Of a DNA stretch of 64,000 nt, positions 42,935 to 54,661 are shown piece by piece. A program made the position numbers and the translations under genes. Source of the stretch: Rhodocyclaceae bacterium. Its GTDB lineage: Bacteria; Pseudomonadota; Gammaproteobacteria; Burkholderiales; Rhodocyclaceae. The stretch spans positions 1 to 64,000 of the forward strand of contig JAUXOM010000068.1 of NCBI GenBank assembly GCA_030682175.1, read 5' to 3'. The notes beneath the pieces are model-generated. The model did no database searches, had not been told where the DNA came from, and saw only the letters and a program-made list of their open reading frames with translations. Position 1 is the first letter of the stretch. Each line of letters starts with the position of its first letter.

Positions 42935-44449
42935 TCACCCTGCGCCCGTCCAGTCTTGCAGCAGTGCAATTCCCCAGGCGACGCCGAAGCCGGTGAGGTC
43001 GGTGCCGACCGCGCCCAGCCCTCCCGTGCAACTCGCTGCCGACAGGTCGACGTGCAGCCAGGGCGTCTTGCCGACGAAACGACCGAGGAAGCGGGCGGCG
43101 AGGATGTGGTCGGCGTCGCCTTCGAGGGTGCATTGCTTGATGTCGGCGACTTTCGAGTCGAGCGCGGCTTCGTAGTCTGCGTCTTGCGGAAAGACGCAGA
43201 CGCGTTCGCCGCTGGCGCTGCCGGCCGCCACTGCCCGGGCGGCAAGCGCGGCGTCGCTGGCGAAGACGCCCGAGTAACGCTGGCCGAGAGCGGTGTGCAT
43301 GCTGCCGGTTAGGGTGGCGAAGTCGATCAGCAGTTGCGGCTTCTGCTTGACGGCCAGCGCCAGGGTGTCGGCCAGCACCATGCGGCCTTCGGCATCGGTA
43401 TGCATGACTTCGATGGTGGTGCCGTTCAGCGCGCGGACGATGTCGCCCTGCGCATAGGCGGTGGGTGAGATGTGGTTCTTGGCGATGGCCAGCCAGCAGT
43501 CGATGGCCACGGGCAGTTCGAGTTCCGCCGCGGCGGCCAGGATCGCCAGCGCCACGGCCGAGCCGTTCATGTCTTCGTGCATGCCGGCCATGTATTTCGC
43601 CGGCTTGAGGTTGTGGCCACCGGTGTCGTAGCAGATGCCCTTGCCGACCAGCGCCAGCGGCTTGACGCCATGCGCCTGCTTTTTCGGCCGCCATGACAGC
43701 CGGACGATGGCGGCGGCGCCGCCCTCATCTCCCTTGCCGCTGGCATCGCTGCCCTGGGCAACCGCGCAAAAGGCGCCCGCGCCCATTTTCCTGAGCTGGC
43801 GAAAATCGAATTCCTCGATGCCCCAGCCGCTCGCCTTGGCCAGGCTGCGCAGCCGCTGGCGGTAATGGGACGGATCAAGCTGGTTGGGCGGCAACGCGGT
43901 CAGTTCGCGCGCCAGCAAGTTGGCGCGGGCTAGCGCCTGTGCCGAGGAAAAGTCGGCGTGACCGAAGGAAATCCCTTTGGGACTGGCGGGACGGCGCGCG
44001 GCGACCAGCAGTTCCTTCAGCGCCTTTGCCGGCTTCTTCTTTTGCGCCGGCAGGGGGACGCCATTCACCAGCGCGACATAGACCGCATCCTGCACGGCTG
44101 CGGCGCTGACATCCAGCGGCAGCAGGGCCAGCGTTTCGGGCGACTCTTCGAGCAGCGGCATCAGTGCCTTGCGCAATGCGGTCAGCCGGTCGAAGCGTTG
44201 AGCGACGGGATCGATCATCAGCAAGGCCGCGCGCCCGCCCAGGGGCAGGTCGGCGACCAGCGGCGTCTTGACCAGTTCCGCCGGCTTGACGGCCTTGCGC
44301 TTGAGCACCTTTTGCCAGAATTCGAGTTCGGGCAGGGCATCGGGCAGAAGCTTGCCGGCCGGCAGCAGGTAGAGCGTATGGGCAGCCTTGGCAGGATTGG
44401 CGGTGACCGTCAGTCGTGGCAGAGCTGGAAAATGCGCGGGGGAATTCAT
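42935..44449 (-). CDS. M17 family leucyl aminopeptidase-like protein
   Basis: This zinc/manganese aminopeptidase of the PepA family removes N-terminal residues from peptides. The 504-aa product has the C-terminal catalytic domain with metal-binding [29 protein letters not shown] and [12 protein letters not shown] (usually NTDAEGR). A 44-nt family B element is read in frame at residues 152-165, in the linker between the N-terminal and catalytic domains. It is divergent from thyA. Confidence 0.9.
   Translation of the reverse strand: MNSPAHFPALPRLTVTANPAKAAHTLYLLPAGKLLPDALPELEFWQKVLKRKAVKPAELVKTPLVADLPLGGRAALLMIDPVAQRFDRLTALRKALMPLLEESPETLALLPLDVSAAAVQDAVYVALVNGVPLPAQKKKPAKALKELLVAARRPASPKGISFGHADFSSAQALARANLLARELTALPPNQLDPSHYRQRLRSLAKASGWGIEEFDFRQLRKMGAGAFCAVAQGSDASGKGDEGGAAAIVRLSWRPKKQAHGVKPLALVGKGICYDTGGHNLKPAKYMAGMHEDMNGSAVALAILAAAAELELPVAIDCWLAIAKNHISPTAYAQGDIVRALNGTTIEVMHTDAEGRMVLADTLALAVKQKPQLLIDFATLTGSMHTALGQRYSGVFASDAALAARAVAAGSASGERVCVFPQDADYEAALDSKVADIKQCTLEGDADHILAARFLGRFVGKTPWLHVDLSAASCTGGLGAVGTDLTGFGVAWGIALLQDWTGAG
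43952..43995 (-). repeat. family B 44-nt element inside the M17 peptidase gene
   Basis: GTCGGCG + 24-nt insert + CTGGCGGGACGGC. On the coding strand it encodes [16 protein letters not shown], a different frame from that used in flhF. Confidence 0.9.
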
Positions 44450-44462
44450 CGGATCACCTCAC

Positions 44463-44485
44463 CTTATAATTCAAGCGATTATAAG
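44463..44485. promoter_or_regulatory. palindromic divergent promoter region, M17 peptidase/thyA
   Basis: CTTATAAT and ATTATAAG are perfect inverted repeats seven bases apart. Each provides a TATAAT -10 for one direction, pointing to the two divergent genes. No clear -35 boxes are seen, so transcription start is only suggested. Confidence 0.45.
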
Positions 44486-44518
44486 CACCCGCCCAACCAA
44501 CCTCTGCCCCATTTCCCG

Positions 44519-45322
44519 ATGCGCCAATATCACGAACTCATGCAGCATGTGCTCGACCACGGGCACGTCAAGGCCGACCGCACCGGCACCGGCACGCGCT
44601 CGGTGTTCGGCTGGCAGATGCGCTTCGGCCTCGCCGCCGGCTTTCCCCTGCTGACCACCAAGAAGCTGCACCTGCGCTCGATCATCCACGAGCTGTTGTG
44701 GTTCCTGCGCGGCGACACCAACATCGCCTATCTGAAGGAGAACAAGGTTTCGATCTGGGACGACTGGGCGGATGAGAATGGCGACCTCGGCCCGGTCTAT
44801 GGCTACCAGTGGCGACACTGGCCCCGTCGCGACAAGGGTGACGGCGGCGAGATCGACCAGATCGCGCAACTGATCGAGGGGCTGAAGAAGAACCCCGACT
44901 CGCGCCGCCACATCGTCACGGCCTGGAACCCGGCCGATGTCGACCGCATGGCGCTGCCGCCCTGCCATGCGCTGTTCCAATTCTATGTTGCCGACGACAG
45001 GTTGAGCTGCCAGCTCTACCAGCGCAGCGCCGACATCTTTCTCGGCGTGCCTTTCAACATTGCCTCCTATGCGCTGCTGACCCTGATGGTGGCGCAGGTG
45101 TGCGGCTTGCGGCCGGGCGATTTCGTGCATACGCTGGGCGACGCCCACCTCTACAGCAACCATCTCGAACAGGCGCGCCTGCAACTGTCACGCGCGCCGC
45201 GTACCCTGCCGACGATGCGCCTGAATCCGGCGATCACCGACCTGTTTGCCTTCCACTACGAGGATTTCACGCTCGAAGGCTACGACCCGCATCCACACAT
45301 CGCTGCGCCGATTGCGGTATGA
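44519..45322 (+). CDS. thyA: thymidylate synthase
   Basis: ThyA converts dUMP and methylene-THF to dTMP and dihydrofolate. The 267-aa product has [17 protein letters not shown], the catalytic Cys near residue 149 in [12 protein letters not shown], and [16 protein letters not shown]. The length is normal. folA, which recycles its dihydrofolate product, is at 56.1 kb in the same orientation. Confidence 0.97.
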   Translation: MRQYHELMQHVLDHGHVKADRTGTGTRSVFGWQMRFGLAAGFPLLTTKKLHLRSIIHELLWFLRGDTNIAYLKENKVSIWDDWADENGDLGPVYGYQWRHWPRRDKGDGGEIDQIAQLIEGLKKNPDSRRHIVTAWNPADVDRMALPPCHALFQFYVADDRLSCQLYQRSADIFLGVPFNIASYALLTLMVAQVCGLRPGDFVHTLGDAHLYSNHLEQARLQLSRAPRTLPTMRLNPAITDLFAFHYEDFTLEGYDPHPHIAAPIAV

Positions 45323-45341
45323 ACCGGGAAAAAAGCGGTTC

Positions 45342-45469
45342 ACCACGGAGGACACGGAGAGCACGGAGAAAATTCACGGTGTTGCAAAATGCGTATGGGA
45401 CAGCCGACGGGCAAACCGTCACCATTACTGAATTCGCACTTCCTCCGTGCTCTCCGTGTCCTCCGTGGT
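45342..45469. repeat. 27-bp perfect inverted repeats flanking a 74-bp core
   Basis: Arms 45342-45368 (ACCACGGAGGACACGGAG and on) and 45443-45469 are exact reverse complements. The arm itself is built of GGAGxACACGGAGxGCACGG-type units. It lies between thyA and glk, about 20 bp from each. It has MITE-like geometry, though no target-site duplication was identified. Confidence 0.85.
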
Positions 45470-45488
45470 GTGTGTTGAGGTTATCGAC

Positions 45489-46484
45489 ATGAAAGTTCTT
45501 GCCGCTGATCTCGGGGGCACCCAGGCGCGCTTCGGCATCGCCGAATTTGCCGACGACAGGCCGACGTTCACGCTGACGCGCCGTTACGCCAGCGCCGACT
45601 TTTCCAGCCTTGAAGCACTTCTGACGCAATTCAAGGCCGCTGCCGGCGACGCGCTGAGCGGCGTGGTCGGCGCCTGTCTGGCGGTGGCCGGACCGGTCAG
45701 CGACGACGGGCGGCAGGCACGCTTCACCAACCTGCCCTGGCAGGCGGATGCGGCTGCGCTGGAACAAATTCTGGGTATCCCCGTCACGCTGGCCAACGAC
45801 TTCGCCGCTGTTGCCGCCGGCATCGCCGTCCTCCCGGCAGAAGGGCGACTGTGTCTGCAACAGGGCACGCCGCGCCGCGATGGCGTGCGACTGGCCATCG
45901 GCGCCGGCACCGGCCTGGGCATGGCCTGCATCGTCCCGACGGAGCATGGCTTCAACATTCTGCCCAGCGAAGGCGGGCATGTCGGCTATGCGCCCGCCGA
46001 TAATCTGCAGATGGAGTTTGCCGCTTTCCTGCGCGACACGCAGGAGCGCGCCACCGCCGAACGAGCCATTTCCGGCATGGGGCTGATCAGCCTGTATCGT
46101 TTTCTCGTCACCCGCGAGGTCGCCGACATGCCCGACCCGCTCGCGAGCGACGATCCGGCCACGGCCATCGGCACGCTGGCGCTTGCCGACCCCCACAGCC
46201 TGGCCCGGCGCACTGTCGCTATCTTCATGGCCAGCTATGGGGCCTTTGCCGGCGACATGGCCCTGGCGCTGCTGGCGCGCGGCGGCGTCTATCTGGCCGG
46301 CGGCGTCACGCAGAAGCTGCTGCCGTTGCTGCGGCAAGGCGCCTTCATGACGGCATTCAATGCCAAGGCCGAGCATGCCGCGCTTGCCCGGCAAATTCCC
46401 GTGCATGTCGTCACCGCGCCGGACATCGGCCTGCAGGGCGCGGCAAAGCTGGCGCAGCGCGCCTTGCCGATGTCCCATGCATGA
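45489..46484 (+). CDS. glk: glucokinase
   Basis: Glk phosphorylates glucose with ATP. The 331-aa product starts MKVLAADLGGTQARFGIAEF with the ATP-binding DLGGT, and contains LANDFAAVAAGI, LAIGAGTGLGMA and GGVYLAGGVTQKLLPLL. Residues 31-37 (RYASADF) match a 20-nt family B element at 18 of 20 bases, possibly an insertion. It is probably the entry to the glycogen/glucose module that follows. Confidence 0.94.
   Translation: MKVLAADLGGTQARFGIAEFADDRPTFTLTRRYASADFSSLEALLTQFKAAAGDALSGVVGACLAVAGPVSDDGRQARFTNLPWQADAAALEQILGIPVTLANDFAAVAAGIAVLPAEGRLCLQQGTPRRDGVRLAIGAGTGLGMACIVPTEHGFNILPSEGGHVGYAPADNLQMEFAAFLRDTQERATAERAISGMGLISLYRFLVTREVADMPDPLASDDPATAIGTLALADPHSLARRTVAIFMASYGAFAGDMALALLARGGVYLAGGVTQKLLPLLRQGAFMTAFNAKAEHAALARQIPVHVVTAPDIGLQGAAKLAQRALPMSHA
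45580..45599 (-). repeat. possible family B element inside glk
   Basis: It matches the short form at 18 of 20 bases and is followed by TTTT like other copies. It could be chance sequence in a coding region. Confidence 0.4.
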
Positions 46485-46572
46485 CGCGGCCAATCACCGA
46501 CAAGCATGGATGCTCCGCGAATAATGTAAGCTATAGTTAAACTTGGTCAATCATCAGCACGAGGAGACAGCA

Positions 46573-46968
46573 ATGGCGCCCACCCCCAAATCCGCAGACA
46601 AACCAGTCAAGCCGAAGGCTGCCACAACAGCCCGCAAAGCGGCAGTCAAGGCAACAGCAGCGGCCAAGCCGACGGCGGCGGCGAAGAAGCCGGCAGCAGC
46701 AGCGAAGAAGCCCGCGACGACAGTCAAAGCGGCAAAAAGTGGCGCGGTTGCCAAACCGGCCAAGTCAGACCCCAGCACGGCCAAGCCAACCAGGGCCAAG
46801 GCTGCCGGCGGAACTTTGGCACCCGATCAGCGCCGCTATTACATCGAGGTTGCGGCCTATTACATTGCCGAGCGGCGCGGCTTTCATGGCGGCAATGCGC
46901 TTGAGGACTGGACTGCCGCGGAAGCCGAAGTGGATCGCCTGTTGCGCGAAGGCGTTCTCAACTCATAA
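46573..46968 (+). CDS. histone H1-like Lys/Ala-rich protein with DUF2934 domain
   Basis: The 131-aa product from ATG 46573 (GAGGAG site) has an 80-residue Lys/Ala/Pro tail with AAKP/AAAKKPA repeats, like bacterial H1-type nucleoid proteins, followed by a DUF2934 helix pair (YYIEVAAYYIAERRGFHGGN, EDWTAAEAEVDRLL). DNA binding by the tail is likely; the DUF2934 role is unknown. It stands alone upstream of the glycogen genes. Confidence 0.8.
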   Translation: MAPTPKSADKPVKPKAATTARKAAVKATAAAKPTAAAKKPAAAAKKPATTVKAAKSGAVAKPAKSDPSTAKPTRAKAAGGTLAPDQRRYYIEVAAYYIAERRGFHGGNALEDWTAAEAEVDRLLREGVLNS

Positions 46969-47084
46969 CTGCGGGCACCACTCGACTCACTCCCGCCCGC
47001 CAGAGGGATACTGTCCACGGTAAACGCGGACAAACAAAATATAAAAGCGGCGGGTATGCCATCCAGCATGCAAGGGAGCAACAC

Positions 47085-48389
47085 ATGCAAGAAGATCTAT
47101 CGCTCAACGATCCGCAATCCACGCAGGGCCGCTTCGTCAGCCATCTGACGCGCTCGACCTACGCCATCATCCTGGCCGGCGGCCGCGGCAGTCGGCTCAT
47201 GCAACTCACCGACTGGCGCTGCAAACCCGCGGTGCCGTTCGGCGGCAAGTTTCGCATTCTCGATTTCGCGCTGTCGAACTGCGTCAATTCCGGCATTCGC
47301 CGCATCGGCGTCGCTACCCAGTACAAGGCGCAAAGCCTGATTCAACACCTGCAGCGTGGCTGGAGCTTTCTCGACGGGCGCTTCGACGAATTCATCGATC
47401 TGCTGCCCGCGCAGCAGCAGGTCGGCGAGGACTGGTACCAGGGCACAGCCGACGCGGTGTTCCAGAACCTCGACATGCTGCGGCGGCGCAATCTGAAATA
47501 TGTGCTGATTCTCTCCGGCGATCACATCTACAAGATGGACTACGGGCGCATGCTGGCCCAGCATGCCCAGACCGGGGCCGATCTGACGGTCGCCTGCATG
47601 GACGTGCCGCTCGAGGAGGCCAGCGCCTTCGGCGTGATGGGCGTCGATGACGACAATCGCATCGTCGATTTTCTCGAAAAGCCGCAGACGCCGCCCTGCA
47701 TGCCCGGCCGCCCCGACCGGGCGCTGGCCAACATGGGCGTGTATGTCTTCAATACCGCTTTCCTCTACGAACAACTGATCAGGGACGCCGACGACCCGCG
47801 CTCCGCACACGATTTCGGCAAGGACGTCATCCCCCACGTCATCAGCCGTTACCGCTGCCACGCCCACAACTTCGCCGACAGTTGCGTCTGCATGTCGGGC
47901 AGCAACATCCCCTACTGGCGCGACGTCGGCACCGTCGATGCTTACTGGGAAGCGAACATCGAACTCACCAAGGTCTCGCCCGAACTCAACATGTATGACA
48001 ACGACTGGCCGATCTGGACCTATCAGGCACAACTGCCGCCCGCCAAGTTCGTTTTCGACGAGGACGGCCGGCGCGGCATGGCGATCGACTCGCTGGTCTC
48101 GGGTGGCAACATCATCAGCGGCGCCACCGCGCGCCGCTCGCTGCTGTTTTCCGGCGTCTACCTCCATAGCTGGGCGGAAGTCGAAGATTCGGTGCTGCTG
48201 CCCAACTGCGAAATCGGACGGCGCGCCAAGGTCCGTCGCGCGGTGATCGACAAGAACTGCAAGGTACCTCCGGACATGGTCATCGGCCATGATCTGGCGG
48301 AAGATCGCCGCCGCTTTCACGTCACCGAAAAAGGCATCACGCTGGTCACGCCGGAAATGCTCGGCCAGCAGCTGCACCATATCCGCTGA
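47085..48389 (+). CDS. glgC: glucose-1-phosphate adenylyltransferase
   Basis: GlgC makes ADP-glucose from glucose-1-phosphate and ATP, the committed step of glycogen synthesis. The 434-aa product has [32 protein letters not shown] and [14 protein letters not shown], and a C-terminal left-handed beta-helix ([20 protein letters not shown]). Length is normal. It begins the run glgC-GH57-glgP-pgi-glgA. Confidence 0.97.
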   Translation: MQEDLSLNDPQSTQGRFVSHLTRSTYAIILAGGRGSRLMQLTDWRCKPAVPFGGKFRILDFALSNCVNSGIRRIGVATQYKAQSLIQHLQRGWSFLDGRFDEFIDLLPAQQQVGEDWYQGTADAVFQNLDMLRRRNLKYVLILSGDHIYKMDYGRMLAQHAQTGADLTVACMDVPLEEASAFGVMGVDDDNRIVDFLEKPQTPPCMPGRPDRALANMGVYVFNTAFLYEQLIRDADDPRSAHDFGKDVIPHVISRYRCHAHNFADSCVCMSGSNIPYWRDVGTVDAYWEANIELTKVSPELNMYDNDWPIWTYQAQLPPAKFVFDEDGRRGMAIDSLVSGGNIISGATARRSLLFSGVYLHSWAEVEDSVLLPNCEIGRRAKVRRAVIDKNCKVPPDMVIGHDLAEDRRRFHVTEKGITLVTPEMLGQQLHHIR

Positions 48390-48413
48390 ATTTCCCGCTG
48401 AATTTCGCTCGCC

Positions 48414-50123
48414 ATGGCCGCGACACGGCTTGATCTGGTTTTTCTCTGGCACATGCACCAGCCGGACTATCGCGACCACGCGAGTGGCACCTTCGTCATG
48501 CCGTGGACCTATCTGCACGCCATCAAGGATTACACCGACATGGCGGCGCACCTGGAGCGCCACCCAGGCATCCATGCCGTAGTGAATTTCGTGCCGGTGC
48601 TGCTCGACCAGATCGACGATTACATCGGGCAGTTTGCGTCCGGAGAATTCCGCGACCCCTTGCTGCAACTGCTGGCGAAGGATGACCTCGATGCGCTCTC
48701 TCCCGTCGAGCGCAAATTCCTCCTCGAATCCTGCTTCCGCTGCAACCACGCCACCATGCTGGCGCCCTTTCCCCGCTACCGGCGGCTGCACGAACTCCAC
48801 GAATCGCTGACGCGCGAAGGCGAAGCGGCGCTGGCCTACCTTTCCGGCGCCTACCTGGCCGACCTGGTGACCTGGTACCACCTGGTGTGGACCGGCGAGA
48901 CAGAGCGGCGGCGCGCACCGCTCTTGGCCGACCTGATAGCCAAGGGGGAAGGCTACAGCCTGGCCGACCGGCAGGCCCTGCTCGCCTACATCGGCACGAC
49001 ACTGGCCGACCTGGTGCCACGCTATCGCGCCCTGCAGGCGCGGGGCCAGATCGAGTTGTCAGCGACCCCGGCCTGTCACCCGCTGGCGCCATTGCTGCTT
49101 GACTTCCAGGCGGCCCGCGAAAGCCTGCCGCTGGCGCCCCTGCCGCTGGCGACGCTTTACCCCGGCGGACGCGAGCGGGTGCATAGGCATGTCGTGGCGG
49201 CACAGGAAAGCCACGCCAGGCGCTTTGGCGCGCCACCGACCGGCCTGTGGCCGGCCGAGGGCGCGCTGTCCACCGTGCTCGTCCAGCAACTTGCCGCAGC
49301 GGGCTGTCGCTGGACTGCCAGTGGCGAGAACGTGCTGCAAAACAGCCTTGGCACGGCGCAGCCCCGGGCCGCGCACCATCCCTGGCAACTGGCCGCGGCA
49401 CCGGACCTCACCCTGTTTTTTCGTGACGACCAGCTCTCCGACCTGATCGGCTTCGAATATTCAAAATGGCATGGCCGCGATGCCGCCGCGCACTTCGTCG
49501 CGCAGCTGGAAGCCATTGCCGCCGCCGCGCCGGCCGGCCAGGTGCCACTGGTCAGCGTCATCCTCGATGGCGAGAATGCCTGGGAGTATTACCCGTACAA
49601 CGGCTATTATTTCTTCGACGATCTATACGAACTGCTGGAAACCCGCCCGGCACTGCACACCCGCACCTATGCCAGCGTTCTGGCGGATAAGGATCGTGCG
49701 CCACCGCGGCAATTGCCGCGGCTGACTGCCGGCAGCTGGGTCTATGGCACGCTCGCCACCTGGATCGGCGAGCCAGCCAAGAATCACGCCTGGGATCTGC
49801 TGTGCGCCGCCAAGCGCAGTTATGACCAGGTGATGGCCAGTGGTCGCCTGACCGCGGCACAGGTCGCGGCGGCGGAAGCACAGCTTGCCATCTGCGAAAG
49901 TTCCGACTGGTTCTGGTGGTTCGGCGATTACAACCCGGCACAGGCGGTAGTCAGCTTCGACCGCCTGTTCCGCCGCAACCTTGCCAACCTGTATCACGGC
50001 CTGCAGCTGGTGCCGCCCGTGCAGCTCGATATGCCAATTTCCACAGGCCGCGCCGACCAGGCGACGGTCGACGCCGGTGGCACAATGCGGCGCGCTGGCG
50101 GGCAAGGCGCGCAACTTACGTAA
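48414..50123 (+). CDS. glycoside hydrolase family 57 enzyme
   Basis: The 569-aa GH57 protein has motif 1 HMHQPDY, the nucleophile motif GLWPAEGALS (Glu), and the acid/base motif ILDGENAWEYY (Asp). GH57 includes alpha-amylases, 4-alpha-glucanotransferases and branching enzymes, so the exact activity on glycogen cannot be read. It may take the place of GlgB or GlgX, neither of which is in the window. It follows glgC by 24 bp and precedes glgP by 36 bp. Confidence 0.9.
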   Translation: MAATRLDLVFLWHMHQPDYRDHASGTFVMPWTYLHAIKDYTDMAAHLERHPGIHAVVNFVPVLLDQIDDYIGQFASGEFRDPLLQLLAKDDLDALSPVERKFLLESCFRCNHATMLAPFPRYRRLHELHESLTREGEAALAYLSGAYLADLVTWYHLVWTGETERRRAPLLADLIAKGEGYSLADRQALLAYIGTTLADLVPRYRALQARGQIELSATPACHPLAPLLLDFQAARESLPLAPLPLATLYPGGRERVHRHVVAAQESHARRFGAPPTGLWPAEGALSTVLVQQLAAAGCRWTASGENVLQNSLGTAQPRAAHHPWQLAAAPDLTLFFRDDQLSDLIGFEYSKWHGRDAAAHFVAQLEAIAAAAPAGQVPLVSVILDGENAWEYYPYNGYYFFDDLYELLETRPALHTRTYASVLADKDRAPPRQLPRLTAGSWVYGTLATWIGEPAKNHAWDLLCAAKRSYDQVMASGRLTAAQVAAAEAQLAICESSDWFWWFGDYNPAQAVVSFDRLFRRNLANLYHGLQLVPPVQLDMPISTGRADQATVDAGGTMRRAGGQGAQLT

Positions 50124-50159
50124 AATATCCCTTCATACATAAGAAAATCGGAAAAATTC

Positions 50160-52724
50160 ATGGCCGGCACACTGTTCCAACTAGAGATCAATCCCAAACT
50201 CCCCGCGCGACTCGCACGGCTCGACGAACTGGCCAATAACCTGTGGTACAGCTGGGATCGCCCCACCCGCTCCCTGTTTGCCCGTCTCGACCAGAAGCTC
50301 TGGGGCGTGGTCGGCCACAGCCCGAAGGCTTTCCTGAAACGCATCGACCAGCGCCAGCTCGATGAAGCCGCCGCAGACCCGGTATTTCTGGGCACCCTCG
50401 CCAAGGTATTGTCGGCCTATGACAATTACCACGACACCCCGCGGCGCGAGAATGGCCCGCACCTGCCCGACGGTGGCCTGATTGCCTATTTCTGCGCCGA
50501 ATTCGGCTTCCATGAGAGCCTGCCCATTTATTCCGGCGGCCTGGGCATTCTGGCCGGCGACCACTGCAAGACCGCCAGCGACCTGAATCTTCCCTTTGTC
50601 GGCGTCGGCCTGCTCTACCGTCAGGGCTATTTCAAGCAAAGCATCGATGGCGAGGGTCGCCAGCACGCCCTTTACAGCGCCACCGATTTCGACGACCTCC
50701 CCGTGGCACCGGTGCAGCGCGCCGACGGCAGCGACCTCAAGGTCGCCATCCACATGCCTGGTCGCACGGTGCATGTCAAAGTCTGGTCGACGCGCGTCGG
50801 CCACATCACGCTGTATCTGCTTGACACCGACCTCGAGGAAAACTCGCCGCACGACCGCAATATCGCCCACCAACTCTACGGCGGCGACCGCACCATGCGC
50901 CTCGAACAGGAGATCGTGCTGGGCATGGGCGGCGTACGCGCGCTGGCCGAAATGGGCTTGCAACCCACCGCCTGGCATATCAACGAAGGCCATGCCGCCT
51001 TTTTGATTCTCGAACGCACCCGCGACCTGATCAAGGCCGGACTGGACTTTCCCGGCGCTTTCGAGGCGGTCGCCAGCAACACTGTGTTCACCACCCACAC
51101 CCCGGTGCCGGCCGGCCATGACCATTTTGACGAGGACAGCATCCGCCGTTACTTCGAGGAGTGCTGTCACGATCTGGGCTGCGATATCGGCAGCCTGCTC
51201 GCCCTGGGGCGCATCGACAACCAGCCGAATTTCAACATGACGGCGCTGGCGATTCGTGGTTCGCGTTTCCATAATGGGGTGTCACGCATCCACGGCACGG
51301 TCTCGGCCGAGATCTGCGCCGGCCTGTGGCCGCAGGTCGAGCCGACCGAGAACCCCATCGATTACGTGACCAACGGCGTCCATGTGCCCACCTTCCTCTC
51401 CGACATCTGGCACGACACCTTCGACCGCGTGTTCGGCCCCGCCTGGCGCCAGCGACTCACCGACCCGCGCTGCTGGGATGAAATCCACGCCATTCCGGAC
51501 CACAGCTTCTGGAGCGTGCGCCAGTCGATCAAGGCGCAGATGCTGCATCTGGTGCACCATCGCATCACGCAACAGCATGGGCGCAACCAGATCTCGCAGT
51601 CGCACATCGACCGCCTGTTGCGCCTGGCCGACCCGGAAAATCCCAATGTCCTGACGATCGCCTTCGCGCGCCGTTTCGCGACCTACAAGCGCGCCACGCT
51701 GCTGTTCCGCGATCTCGACCGCCTGCAACGCCTGATCTGCAATCCCGAGCGGCCCGTGCTGTTCATCTTCGCCGGCAAGGCGCACCCGGCCGACCTGCCG
51801 GGGCAAGCGCTGATTCGCCGCATTCATGAAGTCGCGGAGATGCCGGAATTCGAGGGTCATTTCCTGCTGGTCGAGGGCTATGACCTGCGGCTGGCGCGGC
51901 GGCTGGTTTCCGGCGTCGACGTCTGGCTCAACAATCCGATCTATCCGCTCGAAGCCTCCGGCACCTCGGGCATGAAGGCGGGCATCAACGGCGTCATCAA
52001 CCTCTCGGTGCTCGACGGCTGGTGGGGCGAAGGCTTTCATCAGGACGAAAATGGCGCGAACGGCTGGGCGATCAAGCCGGCTTCGAGCATCCACGATAAC
52101 GAGCGCCGCGACCAGGAAGAAGGGCGCGAGCTTTATGAAACCCTGCAGGACAAGGTGATCCCGCTCTACTACGCGCGCGGGCCGATGGGTTATTCCCCCG
52201 GCTGGGTCGACATGGCCAAGCGCTCGATCGCCACGATCATGCCGCACTTCACTTCGATGCGCATGGTGGGTGAATATGTCACCAAGTTCTATGCGCCCGC
52301 CGACCATCAGTGGCGCGTGAAAAGCGCCAACCACTTCGCCGCCGCGCGCGAACTCGCCACCTGGAAACAGAAAGTGCGGCTGGCCTGGCCAAACATCAGC
52401 CTGCGCCGCAGCGACAATCCGCAAAAGCGCATTGCCTTCGGCACCAGCCTGCACTTCGAGGTAGCGGTGCGACTCGGTAATCTCGCGCCGGACGACATCG
52501 CGGTCGAATTGCTCATGGCACGGCCAAGCTCCAACGCCAAATCAAAGCCGCCGCGCCGCATGTACCTCGACTACCAGGGGCCCGGCCCGGAAGATGGCGA
52601 ATCCCTTTACACCCTCACCCTGACGCCGGACATGTGCGGCAAGATCGACTATCGCATCCGCGCCTACCCCTATCATGAACTGCTGACCCAACCCTTCGAG
52701 ATGGGGATGATGCTGTGGTTGTAG
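50160..52724 (+). CDS. glgP: alpha-glucan phosphorylase
   Basis: GlgP releases glucose-1-phosphate from glycogen with PLP. The 854-aa product belongs to the DUF3417-containing class: N-terminal NPKLPARLARLDELANNLWY, then phosphorylase core with TAWHINEGHAAFLILERTRD, NPNVLTIAFARRFATYKRAT and the PLP-lysine motif EASGTSGMKAGINGV. The C-terminal extension beyond about residue 720 is typical of this class. Confidence 0.95.
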   Translation: MAGTLFQLEINPKLPARLARLDELANNLWYSWDRPTRSLFARLDQKLWGVVGHSPKAFLKRIDQRQLDEAAADPVFLGTLAKVLSAYDNYHDTPRRENGPHLPDGGLIAYFCAEFGFHESLPIYSGGLGILAGDHCKTASDLNLPFVGVGLLYRQGYFKQSIDGEGRQHALYSATDFDDLPVAPVQRADGSDLKVAIHMPGRTVHVKVWSTRVGHITLYLLDTDLEENSPHDRNIAHQLYGGDRTMRLEQEIVLGMGGVRALAEMGLQPTAWHINEGHAAFLILERTRDLIKAGLDFPGAFEAVASNTVFTTHTPVPAGHDHFDEDSIRRYFEECCHDLGCDIGSLLALGRIDNQPNFNMTALAIRGSRFHNGVSRIHGTVSAEICAGLWPQVEPTENPIDYVTNGVHVPTFLSDIWHDTFDRVFGPAWRQRLTDPRCWDEIHAIPDHSFWSVRQSIKAQMLHLVHHRITQQHGRNQISQSHIDRLLRLADPENPNVLTIAFARRFATYKRATLLFRDLDRLQRLICNPERPVLFIFAGKAHPADLPGQALIRRIHEVAEMPEFEGHFLLVEGYDLRLARRLVSGVDVWLNNPIYPLEASGTSGMKAGINGVINLSVLDGWWGEGFHQDENGANGWAIKPASSIHDNERRDQEEGRELYETLQDKVIPLYYARGPMGYSPGWVDMAKRSIATIMPHFTSMRMVGEYVTKFYAPADHQWRVKSANHFAAARELATWKQKVRLAWPNISLRRSDNPQKRIAFGTSLHFEVAVRLGNLAPDDIAVELLMARPSSNAKSKPPRRMYLDYQGPGPEDGESLYTLTLTPDMCGKIDYRIRAYPYHELLTQPFEMGMMLWL

Positions 52725-52734
52725 CCATTGCCCC

Positions 52735-52883
52735 CATCCCCCCCGCCCCCCCTTCCCGGGGAAGGGGGGTGACGGTTGCTCGCTGCGCTCGTCTGTTACG
52801 GGGCGCTTCGTTGATGTTGTCCAGCGGATTGCGCCTGCGGCGCGTGCCGTCCCGGCTTGGGGCGGCCCTGCGCCGTGACTGCG
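52735..52883 (+). repeat. family A structured repeat between glgP and pgi
   Basis: Hairpin 1 is CCCCCCTT/AAGGGGGG, a paired change from other copies. Hairpin 2 is GCGCC/GGCGC. Hairpin 3 has arms GTCCCGGC and GCCGTGAC (one mismatch) around TTGGGGCGGCCCTGC. Confidence 0.85.
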
Positions 52884-52911
52884 GTGTTGGCCACTTGGCG
52901 TGGACGACATC

Positions 52912-54531
<1,620 letters not shown>

Positions 54532-54562
54532 ATCGCCTGGAAACACCGAAATATCAGCAACC

Positions 54563-54641
54563 CGTCATTCCGCCGAAAGCCGGAATCCAGGAACTTCATT
54601 ACGCGACACAACCACTGGATTCCGGCTTTTGCCGGAATGAC
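54563..54641. repeat. REP-type inverted repeat pair between pgi and glgA
   Basis: CGTCATTCCGCCGAAAG at the left and the complementary GCCGGAATGAC at the right, each with a CCGGAATCCAG/CTGGATTCCGG half. It is the same family as the 24.74-kb copy. Confidence 0.85.
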
Positions 54642-54661
54642 AGCAGCAATGAGAGACTCAC

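Noticed and set aside
35047-43995. CRISPR-like array formed by family B copies
   Set aside because: Copies are in both orientations, irregularly spaced, inside genes, and no cas genes are present.
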